From assembly GCA_002205965.3 (NCBI GenBank), contig NADL03000678.1:62001-126000 (forward strand): a DNA stretch of 64,000 nt, given 5' to 3'. Position 1 is the first letter of the stretch. Each line of letters begins with the position of its first letter. Shown piece by piece: positions 1 through 13,535 of this stretch. The translations under genes were made by a program, and so were the position numbers. This stretch comes from Kappaphycus alvarezii. Lineage: Eukaryota; Rhodophyta; Florideophyceae; Gigartinales; Solieriaceae. A model generated the notes under the pieces. That model was not told the DNA's origin and searched no databases. It was given only the letters and a program-made list of their open reading frames with translations.

Positions 1-2
1 TG

Positions 3-803
3 GCTCTCCACTCCGACGCGTCCACATCGATCAGTCAGGGGGGTACACTGGGGTCGGATCTTCGACCAGGGGTTCAAGGTATTTGGGAAGCACGGAGGTT
101 GTGGGACCCGGCACTGCGTGTGAAACCAATCACGTTCCGTGAATTACGTGTGGTCACGGAAAACATTCGGTCCTTCGCTAAGATGCTAAGCTCAGGGGCA
201 CATCTCAAAATATGGGAGGAAAACCAAGGGGTCGTGCCAATCTTGAATGCAATGACCACCAAATCCAGACATCCCATGCAAGAGATCCGAATGTTACACC
301 GCTTGCTGGACCGACTAGGAATCTCAATCGAGTCTCATTATCTCCCCTCCGCCGTGAATCAGTTTGCAGACAGGCTATCTCGGCTCCACACGCTCGACGA
401 TTGTAGAATCAACACGAAGGCAATTCAACCACTTCTCGATTCATTTCCGCCAACCATCGCTCGTTTTGCCGACAGCACCGACAAGGTATGCAGCCGATTC
501 AACAGCGAATCCGCATCACCTGGCTTCCTCGGGATCACCGCACTCAGTCAAGATTGGAGTACGGACATCAATTTTTGGAATCCGCCGCTCAAGCTGCTGC
601 CACTCCTCGTCAAGAAAATCTGCCACGAACGGACCAAGGGGATTCTAGTTACGCCGTAATGGCCCGCGCACCAATGGTTTACTCGCTTGCTCCGTATGGC
701 ACAACCGCGGGTTTTCGACACAGAAGACCTCTACCTACCTCCAGTTTGGGCTCCGCCGAAAATGCCGTCGCCACCGCGGAAACTCGCCGTTTGGAAAATT
801 TAG
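3..803 (+). pseudogene. DIRS-like retroelement RNase H domain (3' part of RT-RH ORF), 5' end outside window
   Basis: The frame is open from the left window edge. It shows the RNase H fold of DIRS/Ngaro-type polymerases: SDAS near the start, FREL (second acidic residue), IWEENQGV where WEDNQ is usual (third acidic Asp replaced by Glu), and YLPSAVNQFADRLSR with the last Asp. A TAA at 657-659 interrupts the frame, but family-like sequence (WPAHQWF) continues in the same frame to a TAG at 801-803, so the TAA is a nonsense mutation. The reverse transcriptase itself must lie to the left of the window. It overlaps the recombinase frame downstream, as is usual in DIRS elements. The family call rests on motifs; the element is dead. 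Confidence 0.72.
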
Positions 804-1836
804 CTGACGAAGCCGCCTCACTGCCGCTGGCTGTCACGTTACAGCAATCAGTGTTGGCTGCAGCCGGCATGGGTCATACATCGGGTGGAACTACAATTGC
901 ACAATTGATGCACGAGGCCCGAGCTCCGAACACATGGCGTTCGAATGAAATCTTGTGGAAGAAATGGATGTAATTCTGCTCAGAGGACAAAATTGACCCA
1001 TTTGGGGGGTTAGAAAGTTCTTTACTTCGATATCTTGGCTGGCTATTCAATAAAGATAAGGTCAGTACGTCTTCAGTCCGTAACTACATTTCTAACGTCG
1101 TCACCGCACACACACGCATTGCCCGAACCTTGGCCTCTACCGCTTTAATCCAGCTCGCTATCTCCGCATATCAACAAGAAGACCGGGAACGGAAATTGAT
1201 CAGTGATCACACACTGGCCTCCAAACGTCGTGCGCTACCCAGCTTCGTGTCTCGCCAAGTGTTTACAGCTACAATGCTACAACCGACAAGATATTTCTCC
1301 GAAATGAAACTGCTGTATTGGCTAGCTATGTGTTCTTCGAGTGGGGAGAGGCTGGTGTGTCGTTACTCCTCAGCAATATTTCGGTGTCTCAAGATTCAGT
1401 CGATATCGCTATCGCGTTACGGAAGAATCAGCAACAGGTGGCTCAAAACCTTTCGTATCGCCGGAATCAAAATTTCGAGAAGATTTTGATCGACCTCGTC
1501 GCACGCTATGACGCCTTTCGCAGAGGAAACCGCGCAACCAGCAACTACTACTGGGCCATGCCTGGCACCAAACTGTCAACAACTGCCAGAAAAATAACAG
1601 TTTCGCTCCTTTCATGCTTAGAAGAACTCAAAGTGGCTCCACCACCTCAATTATCATGGTCCTCGCACTCGCTGCGCATGGGGGCAGCCTCGGAATGTGC
1701 CACCATTGGTGTTCAAGAGTACAGGATTTTAATATGGGGTGATCGGACGGCCAGCCGCACGTTCCGAGAATCTTATCTGGATGGTCGTGTTTTACAAACG
1801 GAAGATTCGCTATTTTTCTTCGGTCACTTGTTGTAA
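488..1836 (+). pseudogene. DIRS-like tyrosine recombinase (YR), broken
   Basis: This is the recombinase that would integrate a DIRS circle without an integrase. From the ATG at 488 one frame runs to a TAA at 971-973, just after WKKWM. The same frame continues with a SAM-like core-binding domain (about 974-1300). The catalytic part lies one frame over (about 1318-1836). The recombinase signature HSLRMGAAS near 1664-1690 supplies the H-x2-R box. It is followed by a decayed GRW equivalent (WGDR) and the final Tyr region (ESYLDG). The stop, the frame break near 1310-1340 and the eroded catalytic box all say inactive. It directly follows and overlaps the RNase H frame, which confirms the DIRS order. 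Confidence 0.72.
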
Positions 1837-4479
1837 CCTCACTCTCAAATACTCCCTGCGGTCCTTTGGTTTTCTCAATTGTTTAATTCGGTGGAATGAT
1901 TGGAAAATGATGGGTGAATATGATAAAGGGGCTTCGAAGTGGCGATGATACACAACTGGAAGCAAGTCACGCTGTCACGTCCGCATCTCGGTTGCATTTG
2001 CATCCGCTGGACTGTAAGCCACTCAAGATAAGGCCACATTGGCAGGTTACCGTTGCTCAAGGACTTGATGTGCGATCGGAACCCGTCGAACAGTTCTATG
2101 TAACCGAAAACTTAGAAACCGTAGCCACAACTTCTAGTCCCTCAAGTCGTCGCTTGTTCTCCTGCCTCCCGCCCTCCATTCATCCTTCATGGACCAATCA
2201 AAAGCCGCCATTTTTTCTTGATTTTAGATTATATTTTATGTTATGATTCTTTCTATTATGGATACTATGATGATTCAAGTCTCACGCAAACGCAGCAACC
2301 GGTGGAATTATTGATTTAGTTCTGGTCAAAGGATCTACGCCCATATTGATCACCGGCGTATGACTGCACTACTTTCCTTGCAACTCCTGCGACGCGAACA
2401 CACCAAATCTAAAGAGTTTACCCAAGCGTACGCATGATGGAACGAATGGAACCGGACAAGGATTTCAGCGTCTGGGGAGACACGCCGATAACCTCATCCA
2501 ATTCCATCATTCCATTACTCCCGGTCCATTATCCTAGGTCCTAGCAATTCACCGGCCTTTTCGCTGGAACATCCTCTCCCCTTCGTGTGCCTCCCCAGGC
2601 CAGCCATTGCTGGGAGCGTACGTCCACTCAAGACAAGTAAGATTGACACCAAAAGGAAGCTTTCGCACTACACCCCATTGGGTACCATCCCCGGAAGAAG
2701 CGCCCCGCGCCTATAGCCGCTGTACAGCAGCATCCGGAGATTCAAGCATTTTTAACCCTGCCATTACCAGTTCAGTCTCGAGGAAACGTACAACACAAAG
2801 GTTCAAATCAGTCCCAACTACTGGAGCAAGTAAGCTGCACAAGGTATCCCTGATTGCTGTAATGCGCACTTATTTTGCTATCCCGCTTGCAGTTAGCTAT
2901 TATTTGCTTTGATAAAACCGTTTGTGTCTCTCAATTGTTTAATTCACGTCTTCAAACACGCTAAACACACAGCAGAACATACTTGGATTTAAAATAGTAC
3001 AATTCTTCGAATATTTTGATCTGTAAGACCTCGCTAGATTTAATCCCTTCTATTTCTCTGTTACCGTTAATTTTTATCGATTACATGCATTGGATCGGTT
3101 TATGATCCAAGTTTACCTAAACCTGCAATTTTCTTCTGCATATTAACTGCAATAAAATTACTTGACCTGTATCTGACTTATGCCAAAGTTTGTCTTCAGA
3201 TTGCTCTATTTATAATATTTACGTATAGGATAAATTATGGTTTTAATTTTATTATTTCGATTTAATACTTACAGATGTTTCGATTAGTGAAAATCTTAAC
3301 CAACTTGCTCCAGATAATACTGAGATATGTCATTTTTGTCCGTTTCTCTTTTCAAGTAAAATTTTCTCCTCAGTACGATGGTTACCTGATGAATTATCAG
3401 TAAGCCTCAATTTCAAATATTTTCTATTAGAAAGTAACCTTGACAGCAGCCTTCAGTCATCTGAATGACGGAACTGCAAGATATTAGTGCGGTATTGATA
3501 GATCACTCTAATATACAGTACAACGTTTTGGAATCTTTTGGGTGTACATTTGGTATCAGTTTCATGGTCAATATTATATCACAGGCTTTTTCCATACTTC
3601 AATTTCTATCAAAATATTATTTCCTCTCTTTACAGCCTGCCAATTTCGTAAATAAAATCGAAGGGTGCTTAAAGTCGAAGAACGAAAAAGGTTCTTGAAG
3701 CCTTAACTACAGCAGCTTTTTCAATCTTAATACGTCATTTAAGGCACTGAAAACCTTGGAATAATGTTTCATAGAAGCAATGGTGGCTAATCTGATATTC
3801 TATCGATATGAGGATGCTTTTAAATACGCTATGATTTCCAAGGGTCATATCATGTTTTCTTTGCCCCCAAAGCATTGTCTCAGTTGATTGTTTCTGTCGT
3901 TTGATTCATTTGGTTTTTTATGGATACATTTCACATGGGATGAATTTTTTCGCTTATACTTTCCACGATGCTTTTATATTGTGATATTTAGAATATAGTA
4001 TAGACAAATTCATTAACAATTTGGTTGGAGATACACATGTTCATGTTACAATGGTTTATTATCTACATAAGCATAATTTTCTGCTCATAATCATGGAAAG
4101 TTTAGGAATTCTATCCCATTTTCATTCTTCTGATGCATTTTTTGCCTCAACACGAGAAATCGCGATACAGTTGGGTACCCGATGTAATGCCACTTTTGAT
4201 AGTGCATGACTCGATTTAGTGCTACCCAATTTTCGATGGCACAATTGTCGGGTCATTCGGACACAGGTACAGTACTGTACAGTTTTTACCATACTTTGTA
4301 ATGATTTTCATTTAATTTTGTTGCTTACCTGCAACTGAGGTCTTTTTTGCTGGAAAAATGCACCACGGTAAGAGTATCTCTCCAATTGCGTCACGACTTT
4401 CCATCTCACAATAAACTCTTTCATTGCCTCTAATCTCACCATGACGAAGTATCCGCTCACTTCAAAAATAGAGGGAACA
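1837..4479. other. Region without recognisable genes; possible DIRS 3' end, then AT-rich DNA
   Basis: Up to about 2,900 the base composition matches the DIRS coding part and may hold its terminal repeat and internal complementary region. I cannot verify that without the left end of the element. From about 2,900 the sequence turns AT-rich. Short open frames (for example 1914-2246 and 2607-2912) show no family resemblance and look like chance. Confidence 0.5.
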
Positions 4480-4499
4480 TGTCTGACGATGTCACAACA

Positions 4500-5640
4500 G
4501 GGAGAAATCGCACGAAGACTTCGCGCGGAGTGTGAGGCCTCATCATAATGCGTGAATTCAGAATTAGTCTAAGAACTGTCATGAAGGTTAAGGAAAATGC
4601 AGCCTCTATCACATAAACTGCTACGTACTCCAATTTATATTTAAATGCCGAGTCCATGGGTCCTCCGCAGTTTCCTAAACTGGAAGAATCACTTGAGCAA
4701 TTTGCCATTATTTTTCGTGCGCGCATTTTTCCAGTCACAATTGATGTCTTTTAGCAGCGTAAATCAGACACTTCTGGGACAATGACGTCGTCTTGTTGTA
4801 ATGAGGACAAAATAAAAAATGTGAAGAAGTTTTTGGCATCTAGAGGGTGGGTGCTCAATTTTGTAAATCGACGTTTGTTGCAGTCCGTATCATTGCACAG
4901 GGAGGGTATTGCTTCGACAATAAATTTTGCCGAGGGCATTAGTAAGCTTCGTCATTTTTTGCGAAAATATGACATAAGTTTCATCTTTAATGTTCACGAA
5001 ACAGTTTTTTTACAAGAAGTTACCATGACGTACGTGTATCACAAGATCAGAAGTTTGTAACTCAGTTCGAGGGACGAAAGAGATGAAATATAAGGACCGA
5101 ATCACCGCCTACGTTTTCAAAAGTGGAAGAGGTGCAAGGGTTCCAATTTCAGTTATCAACAAGATAGAAAAGCCTAGATGTTTTCGTATTCGTCCTCCAT
5201 GTATTCATTACATGCATCAATAAGACGCATGTTCAGACACCGCCTTATTCCGTCAATGATTCTTTGATTTATTTTTACAGTTTATTGTACAAAGAAAATC
5301 GCGAAAGGTTGTCTTAATTATGGACAACTGTGGCCCGCACGGCACTGATCTACGAGATAAACGGAAGCAAGTTGATGTTTACACAGTAACTTCTAATTTC
5401 GTCAACCCATGGATCCCGGCATCATTGCTTCCTTTAAAAAACACCATGGGATAAATTTGGCTAAAGCAATTCAGCAGGAATTGGAAAGCTAACACAACAG
5501 GCGGGACAGTAGTGCAGCCTTCAAAGCTGGATCGAGTTGTTTTCAGGAGGACCATGACCCCCAAATGCTGAAGCACTGAATTTGTTGCTAAATTCTGCGG
5601 CGCTATAAGCAAGGATACATTTTGTAGGTGATGGCTCGAG
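4500..5640 (+). pseudogene. pogo/Tigger-type (CENP-B/DDE_1) transposase remnant
   Basis: In several frames this reads as an ordered pogo-superfamily transposase. A Tc5/CENP-B helix-turn-helix start (FPKLEESLEQF, about 4,668-4,700) comes first. FLASRGWVLNFVNR (about 4,830) and FNVHETVFL (about 4,990) follow, where FN-DET is the first catalytic Asp region and the Asp is lost here. RITAYVF with IEKPRCF (5,098-5,180) comes next, then VLIMDNCGPHG (5,311-5,343, second catalytic Asp kept) and SNFVNPW. Stops and at least two frame changes separate the blocks. Weak similarity may run on to about 6,180. The order and spacing of the blocks make the family call good; the element is long dead. Confidence 0.6.
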
Positions 5641-8600
5641 TCACAGGTTCTACCAGTTTAAATTCAGCAGAATCGAAGTTGGCAAAATCAAGGACACGAC
5701 GGCCGAGATATCTTTGAGGTTAATTACTGGTATGCTCGGTAAGATTTCGATGGGATTGGAGGGAAGGGACTTCTTCCAAGAACAGCTCGTATATTTCAGG
5801 ATAGAGAGTGATGTGCAACTGCGGCTTAATATGTTAAGTCTTTGAAGGATGTAGTGTAGGCTTTTGTTTACGATTTGAAGGAGGAGATTGAAAATGTGAA
5901 TCAAGATTGACAGGATTGTGACGGTAATAGAGATGCATCTGGAGAGATTGAGGTCTCACGTAAACCTTTTCCTCCTCAATCTACTAATATACGTTCAATG
6001 GACGAGCTTGAACAATTTTTCGATGCATCAAATGTTCACGACGCGATCTTTTATTTACAAAGGTTGTGGAATACATTCACGGTAGCAAAACGTGAAGAAT
6101 TGTGAACCGCCACAAGGCAGATAGTAATAATGGAGATACTTAGTCCGAAATCTGAATGTGCACAGGATTTTGATGTGGAGTAGATTTGATTAGTATCAAC
6201 TATTCTTCTGTGTCACGGGTGGCACTATATCGTGTACTTTACTGTAAATAGTTTAAGAAATTCCTTTCTTCGCCGACTTTTTGAAAAAAACTCCCATTTC
6301 TTGCAATTTTTTACTATTTCGTCCGGTTTGGTACTTCAACCTTTCTTCAGCGAGACACCAGTGCAGTTTACTACATTTTAGTAAAATAATTAACCTTAAA
6401 AACTCTTTGGAATGCAGTGAGAAGGTCCTCTCTAAAGGATGCGAGATTCGAAGCTTTGTTTCCGTTTCGGGTAATTACGTAGGTGCCGGTCCACAAAGAT
6501 GAGAGCATAATCGCTAATATTTTCAAGCATCGGAATCAATTGATAATTTTGGAGTATAAACACCGCTTCACAAAATTTCTAATTAGTCTTTTTACCTTAC
6601 AGAATCTTTTTCTGATAAATTTTATTCACCCTATTTATACTCTTTCAAAAATATGCATTCATCTCAAGACAGTGTTCTTGAAATATTCTTAAGAATCACA
6701 AAACGAATAAAAACGAATAAAAATTCTTTTTAGTGACGTATTTTCTCTATGAATCTTGTTTTATCAATTTTTTATTGCTTCAATTTGATATTTTTAATCT
6801 TAAACATGATATCTTAACAGCTTGGCTGAAATATATGAAGATGAAAGTCAAAATTACTCTTTATCCAGTTTACTCCATGATATATCCTTTTCCAAGTACA
6901 ATGAAGAGAATAGCATACATAAAAGATGTACTTGATTGTTTCGAGTCAATACAAATCATTTTTAGGAATCAAGCTGTACAAAACTTATATAAATGCTTGG
7001 ATGGTAACATTTACGACTATAGGAATGACTTTAATGAAATTTTTCTCAATTTGATACGAAGTTAAATTTGAGCTTGCTATTTTCCAATAATGAATTTGAG
7101 ATGAATTAGAAATTACCTGAAATTTAGTGTGCACTAAACTCGAAAGATCTTGGTGGCAGACTGTATTTTCTCTGTATGTTTTAATCTGTCGCAAAGGGTT
7201 GTAAAGCTCAGAAAAACTTCCAAAATTCTAAGATTTTTGAGAACAGAGCCGAAATCAATCTATACATATTTATTATACCGAGAAAAGGCTCGACGAAAAA
7301 TATTTTCTTGAGAATATCTCTAAAGAGATAGTCGAATACAAGAACTGCATCTGGTGTGTCGGTCACTTTTCACGGGAATTTTATAGAAAAAACGATGAAA
7401 GAGGGACTACTAATAAACTAAAGCAATGAGATTGGATCTGAATGAAAAGAATTTCTCAACTGGAGCATCTAATTGGAAAATATAATGGCAGTGGAAAACC
7501 GAAGGGAGACTAGACATTGGAAATATAAATCACTGCTTGCATCAAGTAGTCATGAAAGTGGAAGTAAGATTCCCTTTTCTATATTTCAAATTGCTCTAAT
7601 TTTATGTACTTTTTTCGGTTCTTGCGAACATGCCACTGGTATATCCTAAGTTATGGGATAAATTTTGCATCAATTTCTCAGCATAAAGTCATTTCTAGCC
7701 TTTATAAACGCTAAGATCACGCATTACGTAATCAATTACCAGAAATTATTTCTTTCCATTTGAGATAATGAGTATCGGGTTTTTGGAGTATTCTTCCAGG
7801 GCTTCAATACAATGAAAATGAAGCGTCTGCAGAGCTCGTAAAATTTTTGAAGTTGTCAAAAAGTATCATTCTGCGTCCTTCAAATCGTACATTATATCTT
7901 CTTGCTTATTAAATATAATCTCTTGTTCTGAACCACTCCCTTAACAACATTCTGCAATATATTACAGTATCTGTTTTCTACCTGGAACAAAAAACTTTAG
8001 CTATGTCCAAACCGAAAATTGGCAAAACATAGTTTAATCAGACTTATCATCTAAAGTCAAGGAGGCCCGTAAATATCTTAAAGAACTTATGGTAATTTTC
8101 GAAATTTTACTATCTAATGAAAGGTTTCTTAATGTATCTTATTTTTCTCTTAAATATAACAAGTTTTACTAAATCCTGGAGTTTTATCCCATCAATGACC
8201 CCTGTAATTTTTTAATCTGTTTGTCCTGAGTAATATATCTACTTCTCCGCTCAATGAAATCTATAATTAGACATTGTTCAAGATCAGAGATCATGATTTG
8301 AAGTGTTGGGTTTTTCAATAATGAAAACCCTGTTAAAGTACCTGGTAATATCTCATATAGCACCTGAAACGATTTAAAATTGGCCTAGTTTTTCATCCAA
8401 CTTTAAATATATTTTAGTAATGCCGGTAGGAATGAAAAGAACTATTAGTTGGATAACTTATCCTTTAAAAATACTTCTATTTTTGGCTTTGACCCAATTC
8501 ACGCATTCCAAAGTAGAGAAGCTGCTGAAATTCTATCTGAAACACTGGACGAGAAAAGAATTTCCAAATTCTGAGAAAACTGTTAAAATCATCGTGAGCA

Positions 8601-11600
8601 GAGATGAGCGACCATGAAATCAAATCAGTTAAAGGAAATATGTTGTCAAAAGAGAGGTAAATTCCTGTTCTACAATAGTACCTTTCACCTAAAATCGATT
8701 TGTTACAAAAGTTTTCCATTGTTCGATCTATTCATTCATCTTTGTATTAGTCAAAGAGACTGGAAAAGAAGAAAGCAAATACACCTACCTTCGCCTCTCG
8801 AATTGCGCGAGTGCATTATTACATTAGTATTATTCTAATAATCGTTCCGGATTAGAAAAGTTCATAATGTTGCTGCATACACATCGCAACCGTGAAAGTT
8901 TCTGATCTCCATTTTTTCTGACGATTAATAGATTACTTAAGAGTAAGAGTAAATTGGAAGCAAGAGGTACATATAGTATCGAAAATACGAGCGATGGTCC
9001 CTATTGCGATTTCCAGTTGGTCAAGGCACTCACTAACATCACTATAGAGTTTCCAAACGTGCCTCTATCCGGTAATAACATGAATGAAACTCCTGCCACT
9101 ATGGATCTAATGAAATATTGAATTTTTCTTATACTCCTAAATAACTTTAAATGTGTTCAATGGGATTCCTTACTGAAGCTTGGGTCTTGAAAGAGATGAT
9201 ATATGATGAAATTTGAGAAAAATAATTTAAAATATAGGCTTCTTTTCAAGGTGATAAAATGATTCAGAATCTCTTCTTTATTTTAGATGCGCTCAACATT
9301 CACGCTCGCGTTGCCGTTCATGAATCCTTTTGCGTAATGCTTTCATTTTCTTGTTACAGTATATGCTATTCTACGAAATGGAAAATTAAGACGCTTACTT
9401 CTATAGTAAAATAATTAATATGATTATGGAAGTAGTTTTTCTATGCAACTAAAGAATAACCCGAAGCATATAGCAACGAGGCCATGAAAAGTCTCAAGGT
9501 TTAGTAACTCATTTTACAGTGCCAACCAAAAAGTAATTTAAGGGGCTCTCCTTTCCCTCAAACAATGCTCTCCTTTAATTTTCGATTGGCTAAGATAAAA
9601 GTGAATTGATCCTGAAAACTTAATCTTCTCTCAAAATATAAGGAAGAAATGTCTTGGATCTTTGAACTGAATATTTTCATGTAAATATGTATACACTTTT
9701 GGGTGAGCTACTTAAAGATATTCCTCGTAGATCAATTACATATTAAAAGAATGTGAAAAGCAACTGATAAAGAAATTCAAGACAAAGAGAATTAATTCAG
9801 ACGACTTTTTGATGTGTTGTGGCTTATCTATAAACGAATTGAAGTAAAAGAAAGACTCGCAAAAAAATTTGCGAAATATTACTTTGTCATAAAATAATTG
9901 CTTACAATAAAAACATACAGACATAAAAGTACCTCATTTCGTTTGTAGTTCATGCAGAAATACAAAAATTGATTTTTAGAAACAAATCGCGATTTTAAAA
10001 ACGTTTTTCTAGAAATTTTCTGGTACATTTGAATTCTAGTATACATTTTGAGCAAGATGTCTAGTCTCTGTCGTTTCAATCATTCGCTTATTCTATATTT
10101 GCTTATTTAAAGAGAAAAAAGGATAACAGGGAAAATTCTTTTTTCTAATTACTCACCAAAATGCATGGAATTTGAGGAGAGATTATTTAATTGTGAGTTT
10201 CAAAGGAAATAAAACTATATAAAACACTTCTGTGCCAGAAAATCCAATTTATAAAGAAAAATTTAAGGAATCGTTCAAACCCGTACTTTTATTGATAAGA
10301 TATGAAAAGCGAAAACGAAGGCCATGATTGAAACCTCGGCTGCTCGGTCACTGAAAAATGAGGAAAACTATTTTATTTTCGAAAATATAATTTCTCCACC
10401 TTACATTTTTATTATTCTATTGACCTTGAAAATGAACCCAAAAGGCTTCTTAATGCTAATATTTTTTGGAACAACGTGTCTTGCCGTACTTTGGGAAACT
10501 TTTGAGCTCAATGAGACTGGATTTTTTCAAGGAAAAAATATTTTTTAATGAGAAACATACTATCCGCAAACTTTCATCTACATGTTTTTCATAAGTTTAA
10601 TAATGCACTTAAATTAAACGGATCTAATTTTGCTCGTTTTAATATTGATCACGTGTATTTATTTTCAAAGAAAATATTTTCGCTGAGTGGAACACCTGAT
10701 ACTTTCCTTTCCATATTTTATGCTTTTCCATTTCGTATTTCATCGGCCACATAGTTACTCCTCTTATAAATTCTGCAAAGATATCCGATTGATCATATAT
10801 TCAGCCAAAATTACTACGTATTTTGGACTTCTAATGAATTATACTTAGAAAAGAAAATCTCTCGCGATGAGCTCCATTCAGATATGCTCTGAAATGTTGT
10901 CCTAAACGAGGGATCTAGAGAGAGAGATTTAGCTTTTTATCATTTTGAGTATTAATACCTTAGTTAACTGTCAATTTTGATACAAACGTGCTTCAAGGAG
11001 GCAATGACCTGATTGAAGATTCCTATTGTCCAGTAGATTCTACAGTAAAAATTAAATCTCGCAGTCTCAGACTGCATTTTCTCCCGCCTAGCGGTGATGA
11101 TGTGTACTTTTTTATTTGCACTGCTTATTTCTAAAAGAATCAACTGGTCCGCATTGCTTTTCTATTCTTATGTTCTGCATTAGTGTATTAATAAGAATCT
11201 GGCACGGATAGTAATCTGACGGGAATAGCTAATCTAAAATGTATTTTCTGGGAAATAAGTATGAAACTATCAGCTAATTTGAAATGTAATCATAGTTTCC
11301 ATTAAATTTCATGAAATCTGGGGGAAATGGATGTGAATTTATAAACGAAACCCTTAATAATATGAACTTTTATGAGAGCGATCAATAAGTAACTCCTTTT
11401 ACTGGCCTTATCTCTCTAATAAACCAATTATTCATTGTTAAATCTTTCATCTAAAGTAATTCTTGATTGAACCTCTTGTTTTGGAATGTGTAGTGCGCCT
11501 TCTTTCCCGAAGAAATAATATACGAAAAAGCTCAGGAATTGAGCGACTTGAGTCTGAAGATCTGTAGATTTGGAGGTACATGGGAATCGGAGGAATATTT

Positions 11601-12222
11601 GGATGTAAAACTTTAACTTCATTTTGTAGCTAATAGACAACAAGGAGCATAGTGAAAATTTATATTGATAACTATTGAAATAAAATCATATTATTGCTAG
11701 TTGAGAGCTAACCGCTTGGTAAGAGAGAGATATATATTTACAAGTTACATATCTATAGTGTGAACCGAGTGACCGACTATTCAGTTATAACCTAAATGAA
11801 TGTGAAAAATCGATTACGTGTAGTGGGGCTCGTGATATGATGGTCTTAGCCTCCGACGACCACAAACTGCAACTGATATGCTTCTACATTCGTGTGCGAA
11901 TAATAATCAGCAACTTTATGGTATTGGTATGACGTTGTCCGATGCAGGATTCGATCATAACTTTATGGCATTAGTACGGTAGACTTCCGCTGCATTCTGA
12001 GAAACTTTACTTCAGTGATTATCTATCGATTTCACTGTAGATCCCATGGACAGCAGTGGAACCACCGTTGAAATGGACCACTTTTCCACTCAGATCATCA
12101 CTTGGCATGCGTACTCTCAAGCTGGGCAGCGACGAATTTCAACTACCTTAGCTTACATTGTCAGCTAGGCTTGTGTGCCCTTTATAAAACAGAAAGTAAA
12201 GATAAATACACTTGGCACGCCA
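5641..12222. other. AT-rich region without recognisable genes
   Basis: About 6.5 kb of AT-rich sequence. Open frames are short (under 112 codons), Phe/Ile/Lys/Asn-rich as expected from composition, and resemble no family. No clear repeat array, LTR or RNA gene was seen. It may hold further decayed transposon sequence beyond recognition by eye. Confidence 0.55.
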
Positions 12223-12294
12223 GATATTGTGGCTTAGTGGTCTATTTGTTCTTCTTACAGGTCTGTACAGCGGGTTTGAGCCCCGCTTGCGGTT
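12223..12294 (+). other. tRNA-like sequence (A box plus B box), probably a pseudo-tRNA or SINE head
   Basis: TGGCTTAGTGG at 12,230-12,240 matches a Pol III A box / D arm. GCGGG-TTTGAGC-CCCGC at 12,270-12,286 forms a perfect 5-bp T arm with a 7-nt loop, and the spacing between them is that of a tRNA. The flanking 7-mers do not pair as an acceptor stem and the anticodon loop lacks a proper U33. A functional tRNA is therefore unlikely. Confidence 0.35.
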
Positions 12295-12639
12295 GCACTG
12301 GTGAATTTTAATAATTTTCTATTTACGGGATTTCTCACTGGCCCGTGTTGCGAGATTATTCGTGAGGTGTGTGAGTTCTTATAGCAGTGCCTATGACGCC
12401 AGTCATTAGCATGTGAATAATGGAATACTTCACAAAAAAAATTACACTGCTTAAAGCAGTTACCAATATTCTACGCCGCTCCATTCGCTATTCGGCTGAA
12501 ATCAGGGAAGTTTCCCATAGCACTTCTGGCTGGGATTGACGACTGCAATCTATCTATTTGGCGATAATTTGTTCACAAGGTTATCATAGATACAACATGG
12601 AAAGCCCTGTGCATAAACAACGTCTCATCTGAAGCTCCA

Positions 12640-13535
12640 TGGCATAAATCACAGATTAAACTGCTTTCCCCGTCGACTCTGCACCATTGGTAGGCTCTCC
12701 TGCGCCTCATTCTCCTGCGGCTACATTTTTCTCGGGTGGTACATCTACTGCAGCGAATGTGCGGCGTCAATTATGCCGGAAAAGATAGGGATATACCTAT
12801 CCCTTGAAGACCTAATCATGGCCCGGGAGGTTGCTGTGCTGTGTGCACATGTAGCCCTGTTAGATACTGTTAAGCAGAAGTATGAACAATTGGAAGGTTT
12901 GTTTAACATCAATTCGCACAATTCCCAGTCTGTTGAAGTCTGTTCCGTACTGTTACAATCGTGTGAAGTATGGAATAAACGCGTAAGATACACAAAATTT
13001 CGGGCTTCCTTTGGTACAGGGTGGAGAGATATGGTATACGCATCAAGCGTTATGACAGATGAGAGAGGAGAAAGAACTTTTCTTGAAAGAGAAGAACGCA
13101 GCTAGTGCTTAGAAGATTAAAAAGGAAGAGAAGGAGAGGTCGGAGCGTCAAAAGGTGGATAAGGAATTGCTTCGCAAGAAGTAGGGCAGCATTTCTGGGT
13201 CTGGGTCCAGCGTTAGGGAAAAGGAAATGTATAGGGATGATAAAGGTGTGAAATGGAATGGGAGTGGTAAAAACAAACGTTCTAAACGAGAAAGGAAGGA
13301 ACTTTTTGGTATTTATGGCTATTGTGCTGCTTTTCGGAGCTTTCGAAAGAAATGGAAATGGAAAAGGTTGCATTTGAATGAGAGACATTTCGTTTGGTAC
13401 TCAAAAACTACGTGAAGGAAATGAAAGAGCACAAAAAAGATAGCGAAGAGCACCAGAAGGAAAAAACAGCGAGCAGTATGTAAATAATGAAGTTTAAGTT
13501 GATGGTAGATCTTATCTCCAAAAAAATGCCCTATT
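12640..13535 (+). pseudogene. SANT/Myb-like plus coiled-coil protein, copy 1 (broken)
   Basis: The frame from 12,773 to 13,105 contains YLSLEDLIMAREVAVL and AHVALLDTVKQKYEQ. These match, block by block, a second copy at 16.5-17.3 kb (YLPLECIVMVREVTAI, AHVAVYGTVKRRYEQ). A Lys/Glu-rich coiled coil follows in shifting frames (to about 13,470). The end KFKLMVDLISKK aligns with the end of copy 2, FDMMNDLIRKHK. The N-terminal block resembles SANT/Myb-like DNA-binding proteins of transposons (helix, then VQ-x-Y-x-L-Q, then a coil). That assignment is by general resemblance only. Stops and frameshifts make this copy non-functional. Confidence 0.45.

Noticed and set aside
3465-4209. Small ORFs of 60-80 codons in the AT-rich region
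   Set aside because: Composition-driven, no motifs, no support from neighbours.
12773-13105. CRISPR-like or phage origin for the repeats in this region
   Set aside because: No regularly spaced direct repeats; the similarity between 12.6 kb and 16.3 kb is a protein-coding duplication.
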